Shown here: one piece after another, positions 55,819-64,000 of the stretch
Layout of the letters: every line of letters begins with the position of its first letter
How positions within the stretch are numbered: position 1 is the first letter of the stretch
NCBI GenBank assembly: GCA_963729165.1
Contig: CAVSMM010000008.1
Span: forward strand, 62,001-126,000
DNA from: JACCZX01 sp963729165
Lineage (GTDB): Bacteria > Pseudomonadota > Gammaproteobacteria > Burkholderiales > Burkholderiaceae_F
Reading direction: 5' to 3'
Length of the DNA stretch: 64,000 bases
Made by a program: the position numbers and the translations under genes
The notes under the pieces: generated by a model
The model's input: the letters and a program-made list of their open reading frames with translations, nothing else
What the model was told of the DNA's origin: nothing
Database searches by the model: none

Positions 55819-58666
55819 CTACGAACAATGCCCGGTGAAGCCGCACGCAGTGCAGAACTCGCAGCCGTCGCGCTTGATCATTGCGGCCGCACTACAACTC
55901 GGGCACACCTTGCCCTTGATCGGTGCGCTATCGTGATCGATCAGCTTCGTTGCGTTCGGTAGCGCGAGAATTCCGGCCGACTGAATCGCGCGGCCTTCGT
56001 CGTCGAGGATGCCGAGCACTTTGTAGCGATGCAGCAGCAGCGTCGCGATGTAAGCGACGGTGCTCGGGTATTGCGTCGACCGCTCCGCTCCTGGCATCGG
56101 CGCCCAGAACTCGCCGTTTTGCTCGCCGAAGTTCAGAAGCTTCTTCAGCTTGAGGCCTATCCAGTTCGCGTCGACGACGCGCATGTCGAGCGAGATCAGC
56201 TTGCACAGGCCATCGAGCACCTTCGGATACTCGCCGGCAAGCCAGATCGAATACGGGCGCCGGCTGCCATCGGGCAGATGCAGCTCTTTCACGCCGAGCA
56301 CGAAGTCGTCGCCTGTATTGGCGTTGGAAATGTCGACCGTCCAGCTCATCGTGCCGAGCGGGCCGGCCTTCGGTTCCTTCTTCGAGAACAATGCGTTCAG
56401 CATCGGGGTCGGGTGCTGATCGAGATCGTCGAACACGCCGAGCTGTTCGCAGCGCAGGCTGACGATGTTGGCGAATGCAGAGACCACACCGCTTTGCCAT
56501 TGACGCTCGCCGTCGGGCGGCATCGGAATCGAAAAGCCCTGTTCGTCGCGCGCGCGGGCGAGCGCGTCGAGTTTCATCTTCAGCCACGCCCGATCTTCGC
56601 TGCGCATGTCCATCGACAACGCTTTCGCAATCGCGCCGAGGCCGCGCGGCTGCTCGGCACCGTTGACCCAGACTTCGAACGGCACCGGCGGCTCGCCAAC
56701 CTGGCCGATAAAGATCGCGAACGATTCCTTGCGCTCCGGAATCTCGACCATGTAGGTCCACGCGAGATTGCCGCCGGCGAGGTCGGGACGACCCGGCCAC
56801 TTCAGACTCTCAAGTGCAGGTTCGGGCGTCGAGTCGAGCCGCACGCGACGATCGGGATCGTCCTTCAGGTCCTGCGGCTCACGTGCTCGCGAATCCTTTG
56901 GCACCTCGAGCACCGAGCCGATCACGTTGTTCGGCCGGTATGTCGTGATGCCTTTCAATCCGGCGTGCCACGCTTCCAGGTACAGACTCTTGAACTCCTC
57001 GAACGGATAGTCTTCCGGCACATTGACCGTCTTGCTGATCGCGGCGTCGATGTACGGTTGTACGGTCGCGCTCATCCGCATATGGTCGAGCGCGGACATC
57101 TGCATCGCGCTGACGAACGCGTCAGGAAGGTCGTGTGGCGTCACCGCCCATATGGCGGTACAGCCTGTACGCATAGTCCTCGACCGCGTACTCCTGCTTT
57201 GTGCCGTCCGGCATCCGTTTCTTGCGAACGTACGTCCACGAAAACGTCGGTTCGATGCCGCCAGAGGCGTTGCTTGCGAAGGCCAGTGAAATGGTGCCGG
57301 TCGGTGCGATCGATAGCAGGTGGGAGTTGCGAATGCCAAGCGTGCGAATCTCGCTCTTCAACTGCTCCGGCAAGCGTGAAGCGCAGTGAGGTGTCGCGAG
57401 AAACTTGTCCGCATCGAACAGGGGGAACGTGCCTTTCTCCTGCGCAAGTTCCGCCGACGCTTCGTAGGCTGCATCGCGCATCGTGCGCGCGATGTCCGCA
57501 GCCATGCTGCGTCCCGCGTCGTTGTCGTAGCGCAGGCCGAGCATCGTCAGTGCGTTGCCGAGTCCGGTGAAGCCGAGCCCGATGCGCCGCTTGTTCGCGG
57601 CTTCGTCCGCTTGTTCCTGCAGCGGCCACAACGTCGCATCGAGCACGTTGTCGAGCGCGCGTATCGAGACTTGCGCAACGTCCCGAAACTTGTCGAAATC
57701 GAACGACGCCTGTTCGCCGAACGGATCGTTAACGAACTTCGTCAGATTGATCGAACCCAGGCAGCAGCAACCGTATGGCGGCAGAAATTGTTCCCCGCAG
57801 GGATTGCTAGCAGCGATTGCTTCGCAGTACGACAGATTGTTATCTTGATTGACGCGATCGATGAACATCACGCCCGGCTCGGCGTGGTTGTAGGTCGACC
57901 GCATGATCTGATCGAACAGCTCGCGCGCGTTCGCTTTGCGATACATCCACGTGGCGTCCTGGCGCTGATAGCTGCTGGAAGTATCGAACGGCTCAGCTGC
58001 GTGCCAAAGCTCGATTTCGCCGTCGCTCTCCACGGCGCGCATGAACGCATCGGTCACCGCCACCGACATGTTGAAGTTGGCCAGCGACCCGTCACGTTTG
58101 GCGTTGATGAATTCTTCGATGTCGGGATGATCACAGCGCAGCACGCCCATCTGCGCGCCGCGCCGCGCGCCGGCCGACTCGAGCGTCTCGCAGCTCTTGT
58201 CGAACACGCGCATGTACGAGATTGGCCCGCTTGCGCGCGAATGCGTGCCGTGCACGCGGGCGCTCTTCGGGCGGATCGGCGAGAAGTCGTAACCGACGCC
58301 GCCGCCGCGCCGCATCGTTTCTGCAGCCTGGTTCAGCGCGAGATAGATCGACGGCACGCCGCCATCGACACCGCTGATCGCGTCGCCCACCGGTTGCACG
58401 AAGCAATTGATCAGTGTTGCGGCGATGCCGGTGCCGGCTGCAGAGTTGACGCGGCCGCCGGGAATGAAGCCATCGACCATCGCCTCGTAGAAGCGCTGCT
58501 CCCACGTATGACGCAACTCGGGTTTTTCGACCTGCGCAAGGCCGCGCGCAACGCGGCGCCGCACTTCGTCGACCGTCCGCTCGTCACCCTTGGCGTACTT
58601 TTCAAGCAGAACGTCGATTGAAATGGGCTGCTCGTCGAGCAGCAGCTGGGCCTTATCAAGCTTCAT
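55819..58666 (-). CDS. nrdJ: adenosylcobalamin-dependent (class II) ribonucleotide reductase (one frameshift)
   Basis: About 949 residues. Makes deoxyribonucleotides using coenzyme B12, with or without oxygen. Order: start MKLDKAQLLLDEQPISIDVL, active-site region INCFVQPVGDAISGVDGGVP (redox Cys), MRRGGGVGYDFSPIRPKSAR, NPCGEQFLPPYGCCCLGSIN (with NPCGE and more Cys), RIGLGFTGLGNALTMLGLRY, and a C-terminal region with KVCPSCSAAAMIKRDGCEFC ending in TACGFTGHCS, a zinc-like knuckle. The frame changes near 57137 (YRHMGG continues as DLPDAFVSAMQMSALDHMRM). The ATG at 58666 lies downstream of GGAGG. No class I nrdAB in the window. Divergent from the CysB-like regulator. Confidence 0.9.
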
Positions 58667-58754
58667 GAAATTTGCTGCCTCCGCTAAGGCCAAATTTTCT
58701 CACAATGCCGGACCTATAAACTCGCTTCTGGTCATAACGACACGAAAGTTTTTA

Positions 58755-59684
58755 GTGAACTTGCAGCAGTTTCGTTTCCTGCGCGAAGCGGCGCGCCACA
58801 AGTTCAGCCTGACCGAGGCGGCGCGCGCATTGCACACGTCGCAACCCGGTATATCCAAAGCGATTATCGATCTGGAAGCCGAGCTGGGCGTGCCGATCTT
58901 TGCGCGCCACGGCAAGCGCGTGAAGGGGCTGACCGCTCCCGGCCAGATGGTGCTCGACGCGGCAGAGCGCATCATGCAGGACGTCGATAACCTGAAAAAG
59001 CTGGCGCGCGACTATGCCGGCAGCCCCGAGGGAACGCTGCGTGTCGCGACCACGCATACGCAGGCGCGTTACGTGTTGCCGACGGTCGTGCAGGCATTCG
59101 CCGAGAAGTATCCGCAAGTCAGGCTCAAGCTGCTGCAGGCCAATCCGCCGCAGATTGCATCGATGCTGATTCACGGTCAGGCCGACATAGGCGTGGCGAC
59201 CGAATCGCTCGCTGATCACCAGGGCCTGCTGTCGATCCCGGTGTATGACTGGCAGCACGTGGCAATCATCCAGCCTCGGCATGCGCTTGCGAAGTTTGCA
59301 ACCACCCCCGGCAAGCTCACGTTGAAGGATCTCGCCCGCCATCCACTGATCACCTACGAGCAGCAGTTCGCGGGCCGCGCGAAGATCGACGCCGCGTTTG
59401 AAGCTGCCGGCATTGCGCCGTCCATCGTGCTCGAAGCGATCGACGCCGACGTGATCAAGACTTACGTGCAGATCGGCATGGGAGTGGGCATCGTCGCGGG
59501 CGTCGCGGCAGACTCGCAGCGCGACGGGTTGGTTGTTCTGCCGCTGGGACATCTGTTCGGTCGCAACGTCACGCGGCTTGCGGTGAAGGAGGGCGCCTAC
59601 TTGCGCGGCTTTGTTTACTCGTTCATCGAAACGCTGGTGCCCGGATGGGACAAGCGCCGCATCGAGGAAGCGTTCAAGGCGTAG
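58755..59684 (+). CDS. CysB/Cbl-family LysR transcriptional regulator
   Basis: 309 residues from GTG 58755, chosen because the CysB family begins MxLQQ; here VNLQQFRFLREAARHKFSLT. Helix-turn-helix: LTEAARALHTSQPGISKAII then DLEAELGVPIFARHGKRVKG. The effector-binding domain has GTLRVATTHTQARYVLPTVV, LQANPPQIASMLIHGQADIG, GRAKIDAAFEAAGIAPSIVL. CysB members activate sulfate and sulfonate assimilation, sensing acetylserine or adenosine phosphosulfate. It starts 88 bases from nrdJ on the opposite strand. No sulfate gene is adjacent. Confidence 0.87.
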   Translation: MNLQQFRFLREAARHKFSLTEAARALHTSQPGISKAIIDLEAELGVPIFARHGKRVKGLTAPGQMVLDAAERIMQDVDNLKKLARDYAGSPEGTLRVATTHTQARYVLPTVVQAFAEKYPQVRLKLLQANPPQIASMLIHGQADIGVATESLADHQGLLSIPVYDWQHVAIIQPRHALAKFATTPGKLTLKDLARHPLITYEQQFAGRAKIDAAFEAAGIAPSIVLEAIDADVIKTYVQIGMGVGIVAGVAADSQRDGLVVLPLGHLFGRNVTRLAVKEGAYLRGFVYSFIETLVPGWDKRRIEEAFKA

Positions 59685-59726
59685 TGCGGCGTCGCTAAAC
59701 TGCCCGCATTGACGCTGGAGGTTTCT

Positions 59727-60299
59727 ATGTCAACTGTTTCCTCGCCTGTTCCGGAAGCCGCGCCTATCAATGGCCTGCACCACTTTGCGTACCGCTGCAA
59801 GGACGCCGAAGAGACTCGGCACTTCTACGAAGATATCCTCGGGTTGCCGCTGTATCACATCATCCAAAGTGATGTCGTGCCGTCTACTGGCGAGTATTGC
59901 CCGTACACGCACATTTTCTTTCGCATGACCGACGGCTCATGCATCGCGTTCTTCGATCTGGGCGACGACGTCGCTGCGGAGAAGTCGCCCAATACGCCGG
60001 AGTGGGTCAATCACATTGCGCTGCGGGTCGACAGTGTCGAAGAACTGGCGCGCTTGAAGGCACGGCTCGAAGCGCACGGCATCGAAGTGCTCGGCGTCAC
60101 CGACCACCATATTTTCCAGTCGATCTACTTTTTCGATCCGAACGGTATTCGTCTCGAACTGACCGCGCAGCTCGCCTCTGAAATGCAGATGCAGGAAGAA
60201 GGCAAGACAGCGCGCGCACGTCTTGATGAATGGACGCAGCGGAAAAGCCAGTGGCGGCGCGAACGTGCAGAAGCGCGCGCTGCAAGCGCTCATCGTTGA
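59727..60299 (+). CDS. VOC-superfamily dioxygenase-like protein
   Basis: 190 residues from ATG 59727 with GGAGG upstream. Text NGLHHFAYRCKDAEETRHFY, EDILGLPLYHIIQ, then WVNHIALRVDSVEELARLKA and IFQSIYFFDPNGIRLELTAQ gives the metal-binding pattern: His27, His112-like and Glu at LEL. Resembles extradiol-type or glyoxalase enzymes. The stop overlaps the start of the next gene (TGATG). Confidence 0.82.
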   Translation: MSTVSSPVPEAAPINGLHHFAYRCKDAEETRHFYEDILGLPLYHIIQSDVVPSTGEYCPYTHIFFRMTDGSCIAFFDLGDDVAAEKSPNTPEWVNHIALRVDSVEELARLKARLEAHGIEVLGVTDHHIFQSIYFFDPNGIRLELTAQLASEMQMQEEGKTARARLDEWTQRKSQWRRERAEARAASAHR

Positions 60300-61288
60300 T
60301 GCGTGTTGCGGTCGTCGGCGCCGGATCGATCGGCGCCGTACTGGGTGCGAAGCTCGCTGCTACGGGCCATGAGGTCACGCTGATTGCGCGCGGCGTGCAC
60401 CTTGCGGCGATTCGCGCGCATGGATTGACGCTGGTTGATCATGTTGGCACGCACTCGGGCAATTACCGCCTGGCCGCAGGCGATGATCCCACTGCGTTCA
60501 ATGCGCAGGATCTGCTCATCATCGGTTTAAAGGCGCACGCAATCGGCGCGATGCTGCCGCGGTTGCGAACGCTGATCTCGGAGCAGACCGTTGTTGTTCC
60601 GGCGATCAACGGCTTGCCGTGGTGGTACTTCCATGGCGTAGGCGGAGCGCTCGAAGGCACGACGCTGCGCTCGCTCGATCCGGATGGTTCGATGTTCGCC
60701 GCTCTGCCGCCGCGTCACATCATCGGCTGCGTCGTTCACATTGCGGCCGAGGTGCGCGCGCCGGGCGAAGTGCATCACACCAACGGCACGAGAATCATTC
60801 TCGGTGAGCCCGCTGGCGAACACATTACCGAACGTTTGCAGCGCGTGTGTGCTGCGCTCGACCAGGCGGACTTCGAAGCGATCCGCTCGACCGACATCCG
60901 GCTCGACGTATGGACCAAGCTGGTCGGCAACCTGTCCTTCAATCCGATCGCCGCTCTGACCGGTTATCTGATGAGCGAGATCGTCGCCGATGAGGACGTG
61001 CTCGACGTCATCCGCGCGATGATGCGGGAAGGCATGCAGGTTTCAGAGCACTACGGCGTGCGAATTCCAATGACAATCGAGCAGCGCATCGATCTGGCGC
61101 GCCAACTGGGTGCGGCAAAGATCTCGATGCTGCAGGACCTGGAACAGCGGCGGAGGCTCGAGCTCGACGCAATCGTCGGCAGCGTGATCGAGCTGGCCGA
61201 GCGCGCTTCGATTGCCGTTCCGACGATTCGCCATGTGCACGCGCTGACGCAGGCGCGAGTACGCGCGCTCGGTATCAACGGCGCATAG
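60299..61288 (+). CDS. 2-dehydropantoate 2-reductase (ketopantoate reductase) family
   Basis: 329 residues. NADPH enzyme of pantothenate synthesis or a close relative. Nucleotide fold MRVAVVGAGSIGAVLGAKLA then TGHEVTLIARGVHLAAIRAH. C-terminal domain with LDVWTKLVGNLSFNPIAALT (catalytic Lys in WTKL and Asn) and then LGAAKISMLQDLEQRRRLEL, typical of PanE. The ATG at 60299 overlaps the VOC stop, so they are coupled. Coupling with a VOC gene suggests a ring-cleavage or sugar role rather than CoA synthesis, but this is inference. Confidence 0.88.
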   Translation: MRVAVVGAGSIGAVLGAKLAATGHEVTLIARGVHLAAIRAHGLTLVDHVGTHSGNYRLAAGDDPTAFNAQDLLIIGLKAHAIGAMLPRLRTLISEQTVVVPAINGLPWWYFHGVGGALEGTTLRSLDPDGSMFAALPPRHIIGCVVHIAAEVRAPGEVHHTNGTRIILGEPAGEHITERLQRVCAALDQADFEAIRSTDIRLDVWTKLVGNLSFNPIAALTGYLMSEIVADEDVLDVIRAMMREGMQVSEHYGVRIPMTIEQRIDLARQLGAAKISMLQDLEQRRRLELDAIVGSVIELAERASIAVPTIRHVHALTQARVRALGINGA

Positions 61289-61292
61289 CGGG

Positions 61293-62141
61293 CTAAGCGC
61301 GCCGGACCAATTCAAGTGTGGCGTCGAACAGCGGCGAGCCCGGGTTCGCCATCTCGTCGCATACGGTCAAATGATTGGCGTGCGGCAATTCCAAATGCCG
61401 CACGAAATTGTTCGGCCATGCTGCGCCAAACTCCAGCGATTGACGTTTGAACTCACTCGATTCCAGCGCGCCGACGGCTGTGATCAGCGGAGCGCTGGTT
61501 GCGCTCGGCATCTTTATCGGCGACAGCGTCTGCGCGCGCCTGAGATCAAGCTTGAGGTCAACATTGACAAAGGGTGCGTGGACCAGTGGCCGCAAGTCGA
61601 ACAGACCGCTGATTGCCAATCCGGCCTTGACGAGTCCGCTCGGCAAGGTCGAGTCCAACTGCTGCCAGAGAGCCGCCATCATCATCGCCGTCAGGTGACC
61701 ACCCGCCGAGTGGCCCGCGACGACAATGCGGTCAGGATTGAATCGCAGCTTCTGCGCATTGCGATATAGCCAGCCGAGCGCTTTCAACTGCTGGCGAACG
61801 ATATCTTCAATCGGCGTCTGCGGCGCCAATCCGTAGTTGGTCAAAGCGACCGCGATTCCATGCTGCAACAACGGCGGCGCGATCCATGAAAAGTCGGACT
61901 TGTCGAGCGAGCGCCAGTAACCACCGTGAATGAAAACCAGCAGCGGCGCGTTGCTGTCGTGCGCATGAAAAAGATCGAGCCGCTCGACTTTCATCGAGCC
62001 GTATTGAAGATCGATCTCGCATGCGCGCATCCTGCGCGCCGCGGCGCCCTGTTCGGCCCAGCGCGCAAAGATTTGCGCGTGGTCGCGAATCGAGGCGCGC
62101 GAGTTGTATTCGCGTTCGAGGAAGGCGGTCTCCGAAGTCAT
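61293..62141 (-). CDS. alpha/beta hydrolase (kynurenine formamidase-like)
   Basis: 282 residues from ATG 62141; a TTG three codons earlier is less likely. The oxyanion strand is LLVFIHGGYWRSLDKSDFSW, the nucleophile Ser is in VVAGHSAGGHLTAMMMAALW, and the catalytic His is in LPHANHLTV. The HGGYW box and length match arylformamidase/kynurenine formamidase-like enzymes, but no tryptophan-breakdown gene lies nearby. Convergent with panE-like gene (four bases apart). Confidence 0.85.
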   Translation of the reverse strand: MTSETAFLEREYNSRASIRDHAQIFARWAEQGAAARRMRACEIDLQYGSMKVERLDLFHAHDSNAPLLVFIHGGYWRSLDKSDFSWIAPPLLQHGIAVALTNYGLAPQTPIEDIVRQQLKALGWLYRNAQKLRFNPDRIVVAGHSAGGHLTAMMMAALWQQLDSTLPSGLVKAGLAISGLFDLRPLVHAPFVNVDLKLDLRRAQTLSPIKMPSATSAPLITAVGALESSEFKRQSLEFGAAWPNNFVRHLELPHANHLTVCDEMANPGSPLFDATLELVRRA

Positions 62142-62236
62142 GCGCGGCAAGTCTAGCGGTGCCGCCGCTTGGACAAGCGTTTGTGACGCGGTATAACATT
62201 CGCTCTCGACGCCGATTTGATGGCGTCGACGTTTTT

Positions 62237-62312
62237 GGGGAAGTAGCTCAGCTGGGAGAGCGCTGCGTTCGCAATGCAGAGGTCGGGAGTTCGATCCTCC
62301 TCTTCTCCACCA
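62237..62312 (+). tRNA. tRNA-Ala (anticodon CGC)
   Basis: 76-base cloverleaf with encoded CCA. Acceptor GGGGAAG / CTTCTCC, including the G3-U70 wobble that identifies alanine tRNAs. D arm GCTC...GAGC, anticodon stem CTGCG / TGCAG with loop TTCGCAA (anticodon CGC, for GCG codons), T arm GGGAG-TTCGATC-CTCCT. Flanks have no other tRNA. Confidence 0.96.
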
Positions 62313-62356
62313 TCACAAGCCTGCGTTACCAAGCCGTAACGTGCCGAATCTGGGCT

Positions 62357-63682
62357 TCAGTTCTGGATCGCGTCGATGGCCTCGATGACATGGCGCACCG
62401 CCTCCCTCTCGCCCTGGGTGAGGTGCGGGTTCCAGCAATCCATCAACAGGATCAAGCGCGGCTGGTCCGAACGGTTCCACGCCTCGTGTTCATAGGTGTC
62501 GTCGAAGAGGATCGGTTCGCCCTCGCGCCACCGGTGCTCGACCCCGCCCACGTTGAGCGCGCAGTCGGGCGGAACGACGAGTGGCAGGTGGAACACGAGC
62601 CGTGTGTTCGTCACGCCGTAGTGAGGCAGGATCGATGACTGCGGGCGGATCAGCGAGAAGCAGATTTCCGGCGCCTGGCGTGGCACCCGGCACAGCTCGA
62701 TCGACTCGAGCAGCGCGCTGGTGCGCGGGCAGCGCTCGTGGTTGGCGTCGTAGCGGACACCGTGGTTGTAGAAGAAGAACGCGTCCCAGGCTGGGTTCGC
62801 TGCCGCGCCGCCAATCTGCTCCGGTGCCCTCTGGCCCGGCTTGAGGCCGAGGAAGCTGACGAAGTCGCGATCCTCGCGCAGCAGTTCTATGGCTTCGTCG
62901 CGGATGTCCTGCCACGCGTCGCGCAGCGTCGCCGCCCATGGTTGCAGCATCGGGTCGTGGTAGGGCCCCGGCGGCAGATCGGGGAACCAGAAGAACTTCG
63001 GACGCTGGCGCGCGTCGGGCGGGCGCGCGTCCCATTCACGGAGATAGCCGGTCAGCGCGCGTTCGAAGCGGCGGAGCGAGTCCGCACCGTGTCGTTCGCG
63101 AACTTCAGCGAATGCCGCGAACAGCCGCTCGCGCTTATCGCGCCGGTAGGCTTCGATGCTGTGGTGCACAGCGTGCTGCCACTCGGGCTCGGTCGTCTCC
63201 GGGCTGATCCAGCGACCCTGGGCGTTCGCTTCGGCGAAGAGGCGGTTGCGAGCCCGCAATGCCGCGTGCGTATCGCCCAGCACGTCGCAAACCTCGCCGA
63301 GCATCAACCATGCTTCCAGGAAGCGTTGCTGGCGAAGTAGTACAGCTTCGAGCGCGGCACGCGCTGCCGCCGCGTCGCCACGGGCAAACTGCAGCCGTGC
63401 GACCGCGAAGCCCAGTTTGCCGTCGGAGTCATCGGCCTGCGGGGTGCGCAGCAATTGCAGGGCACCATCGAGGTCCCCGCGCTCGACCATGTAGTTGGCG
63501 ACCGCCAACCGTGCCGGCGTGCAGTCGCGGTGCTCGGCGAGCAGGCTGCGCAGCAGCATCTCAGCATGCAGCACCTCGCCGCGCATTGCATGCTCTTTGG
63601 CGCGCCCCAATCGTGGATCGCTCGCCCAAGCTGCCTGCCGGTTGGTCGAGTCCGTATTCGCCTCTATATGTTGATTGAGCAT
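62357..63682 (-). CDS. aspartyl/asparaginyl beta-hydroxylase-like protein with TPR region
   Basis: 441 residues from ATG 63682 (MLNQHIEANTDSTNRQAAW); a 58-codon longer frame lacks homology. Residues about 20-165 are TPR-like helices (AEMLLRSLLAEHRDCTPARL, RGDLDGALQLLR, WLMLGEVCDVLGDTHAALRA). The C-terminal 170 residues are the AspH-type 2-oxoglutarate/Fe(II) fold: FSLIRPQSSILPHYGVTNTR with His, LVFHLPLVVPPDCALNVGG, EGEPILFDDTYEHEAWNRSD with His, and the Arg in QPRLILLMDCWNP. Would hydroxylate Asp or Asn in peptides. Lies after the tRNA on the other strand. Confidence 0.88.
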   Translation of the reverse strand: MLNQHIEANTDSTNRQAAWASDPRLGRAKEHAMRGEVLHAEMLLRSLLAEHRDCTPARLAVANYMVERGDLDGALQLLRTPQADDSDGKLGFAVARLQFARGDAAAARAALEAVLLRQQRFLEAWLMLGEVCDVLGDTHAALRARNRLFAEANAQGRWISPETTEPEWQHAVHHSIEAYRRDKRERLFAAFAEVRERHGADSLRRFERALTGYLREWDARPPDARQRPKFFWFPDLPPGPYHDPMLQPWAATLRDAWQDIRDEAIELLREDRDFVSFLGLKPGQRAPEQIGGAAANPAWDAFFFYNHGVRYDANHERCPRTSALLESIELCRVPRQAPEICFSLIRPQSSILPHYGVTNTRLVFHLPLVVPPDCALNVGGVEHRWREGEPILFDDTYEHEAWNRSDQPRLILLMDCWNPHLTQGEREAVRHVIEAIDAIQN

Positions 63683-63705
63683 CGTTCCCCGCGCTCGCAC
63701 TTTGC

Positions 63706-63774
63706 TTAGCGATACACCAGCACGGGTATCTTGCTGTGCGTCAGAAGCTTCTGCGTCTCGCTGCCGAGCTTCAC
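63706..63774 (-). pseudogene. C-terminal remnant of a universal stress protein (UspA)
   Basis: 22 codons from a GTG: VKLGSETQKLLTHSKIPVLV then YR and TAA. This is the characteristic last strand-helix-strand of UspA-family proteins (GSxTxKLL...PVLVY). No upstream part is present; a TAA stop lies just before it in frame and the next gene ends in the same spot. It is a decayed or truncated copy. Confidence 0.6.
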
Positions 63775-64000
63775 TTAGTTGCAGCCATCGCAGCCGCGTA
63801 TGACGGAGTGCCAGGCGCGGGAATAGTCCAGAAGTAAACGGCGCGTCCGCCCACATCTAGCGTCTGCTCTGGCTTCCACGTGCCCATCTGAAACGCGTGC
63901 GACACGATGCGCGTACCCGGCTTCAGGTCTTTCAGTAGTTTGGGCAGTAACCTGACGTTGAGTTCTGGCAACAGGTACATCGTCACCACCGTAGCATCGC
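63771..64000 (-). CDS. SAM-dependent methyltransferase (C-terminal part; runs off the right edge)
   Basis: At least 76 residues of a gene that starts beyond the window. DATVVTMYLLPELNVRLLPK then LLKDLKPGTRIVSHAFQMGT, WKPEQTLDVGGRAVYFWTIP. This is the late part of a class I methyltransferase (motifs post I to VI) of the type that follows the first motif with a YLLPELN segment. The TGA stop is at 63773-63771, overlapping the UspA remnant. Substrate unknown. Confidence 0.7.
   Translation of the reverse strand, partial: DATVVTMYLLPELNVRLLPKLLKDLKPGTRIVSHAFQMGTWKPEQTLDVGGRAVYFWTIPAPGTPSYAAAMAATK

Noticed and set aside
56029..58621. Two long plus-strand frames (513 and 411 codons)
   Set aside because: Both are antisense to nrdJ and have no family features.
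58667..58754. Cobalamin riboswitch for nrdJ
   Set aside because: The leader is at most 88 bases before the regulator gene begins; it is too short for the usual 200-base element and has no B12-box-like text.
1..64000. CRISPR array, prophage or transposon
   Set aside because: No regularly spaced repeats, integrase, transposase, capsid or terminal inverted repeats were found.

Overview
This is a high-GC chromosomal window from a Gram-negative proteobacterium. The best fit is a betaproteobacterium of Burkholderiales type. The evidence is the LptF/LptG lipopolysaccharide-export pair beside pepA-holC-valS, several lipobox lipoproteins, a CysB-type regulator and the general codon use. Taxonomy is inferred from gene content only. 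No phage, insertion sequence, CRISPR array or plasmid feature was seen. One tRNA gene, tRNA-Ala(CGC), lies at 62237-62312.

Layout. Positions 1-5060 hold small stress and housekeeping genes: a GNAT acetyltransferase, a lipoprotein, two YbjQ-family paralogues, an M48 protease, TusA, and a methyltransferase with an HxlR regulator. Positions 5077-15128 hold valS, a prolyl oligopeptidase, holC, pepA, lptF and lptG. Positions 15795-24454 are one giant cyclic beta-glucan synthase (NdvB type). Positions 24578-29427 are a sugar-phosphate block (zwf, tal, a host-attachment-type protein, pgi); pgl and gnd follow separately at 36130-37759. Positions 29441-36117 carry a lipoprotein with a DUF1080 domain, a superoxide dismutase-rhodanese fusion, a thiolase, a 26-residue basic protein, a solute-binding lipoprotein, a lipoprotein RidA and a flavin monooxygenase. 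Positions 37762-43132 contain small enzymes (GFA, three methyltransferases if the one at 3389 is counted, Tag, a CBS protein) and a persulfide dioxygenase-rhodanese fusion. Positions 43886-46212 are serC-serA. Positions 46426-55535 include a doubled DUF1428 protein, a ferredoxin-IscA fusion, a TSUP permease, a zinc alcohol dehydrogenase, an isochorismatase-type hydrolase, a hemerythrin and an MscS-like membrane protein. Positions 55819-63682 hold a B12-dependent ribonucleotide reductase, a CysB-like regulator, a VOC protein with a PanE homologue, an alpha/beta hydrolase and an Asp/Asn beta-hydroxylase-like protein. A truncated methyltransferase runs off the right edge.

How the genes fit together. 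zwf, pgl, gnd, tal and pgi together give an oxidative pentose-phosphate route that makes NADPH. Several genes handle sulfur and redox: TusA, the two rhodanese fusions, the ferredoxin-IscA fusion, TSUP, the CysB-like regulator and hemerythrin. They are scattered rather than in one operon, so any link between them is only a hypothesis.

A strong feature of the window is quality-related. About 25 single-base frameshifts break at least 14 otherwise well-conserved genes, including essential ones (valS, lptG, nrdJ, serA, serC). The protein homology continues in frame on both sides of each break. This looks like uncorrected indels in the assembly rather than gene decay. For these genes I give the full span across the breaks. 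I found no convincing wholly new system; the most interesting items are the domain fusions (superoxide dismutase-rhodanese, ferredoxin-IscA, doubled DUF1428, persulfide dioxygenase-rhodanese).
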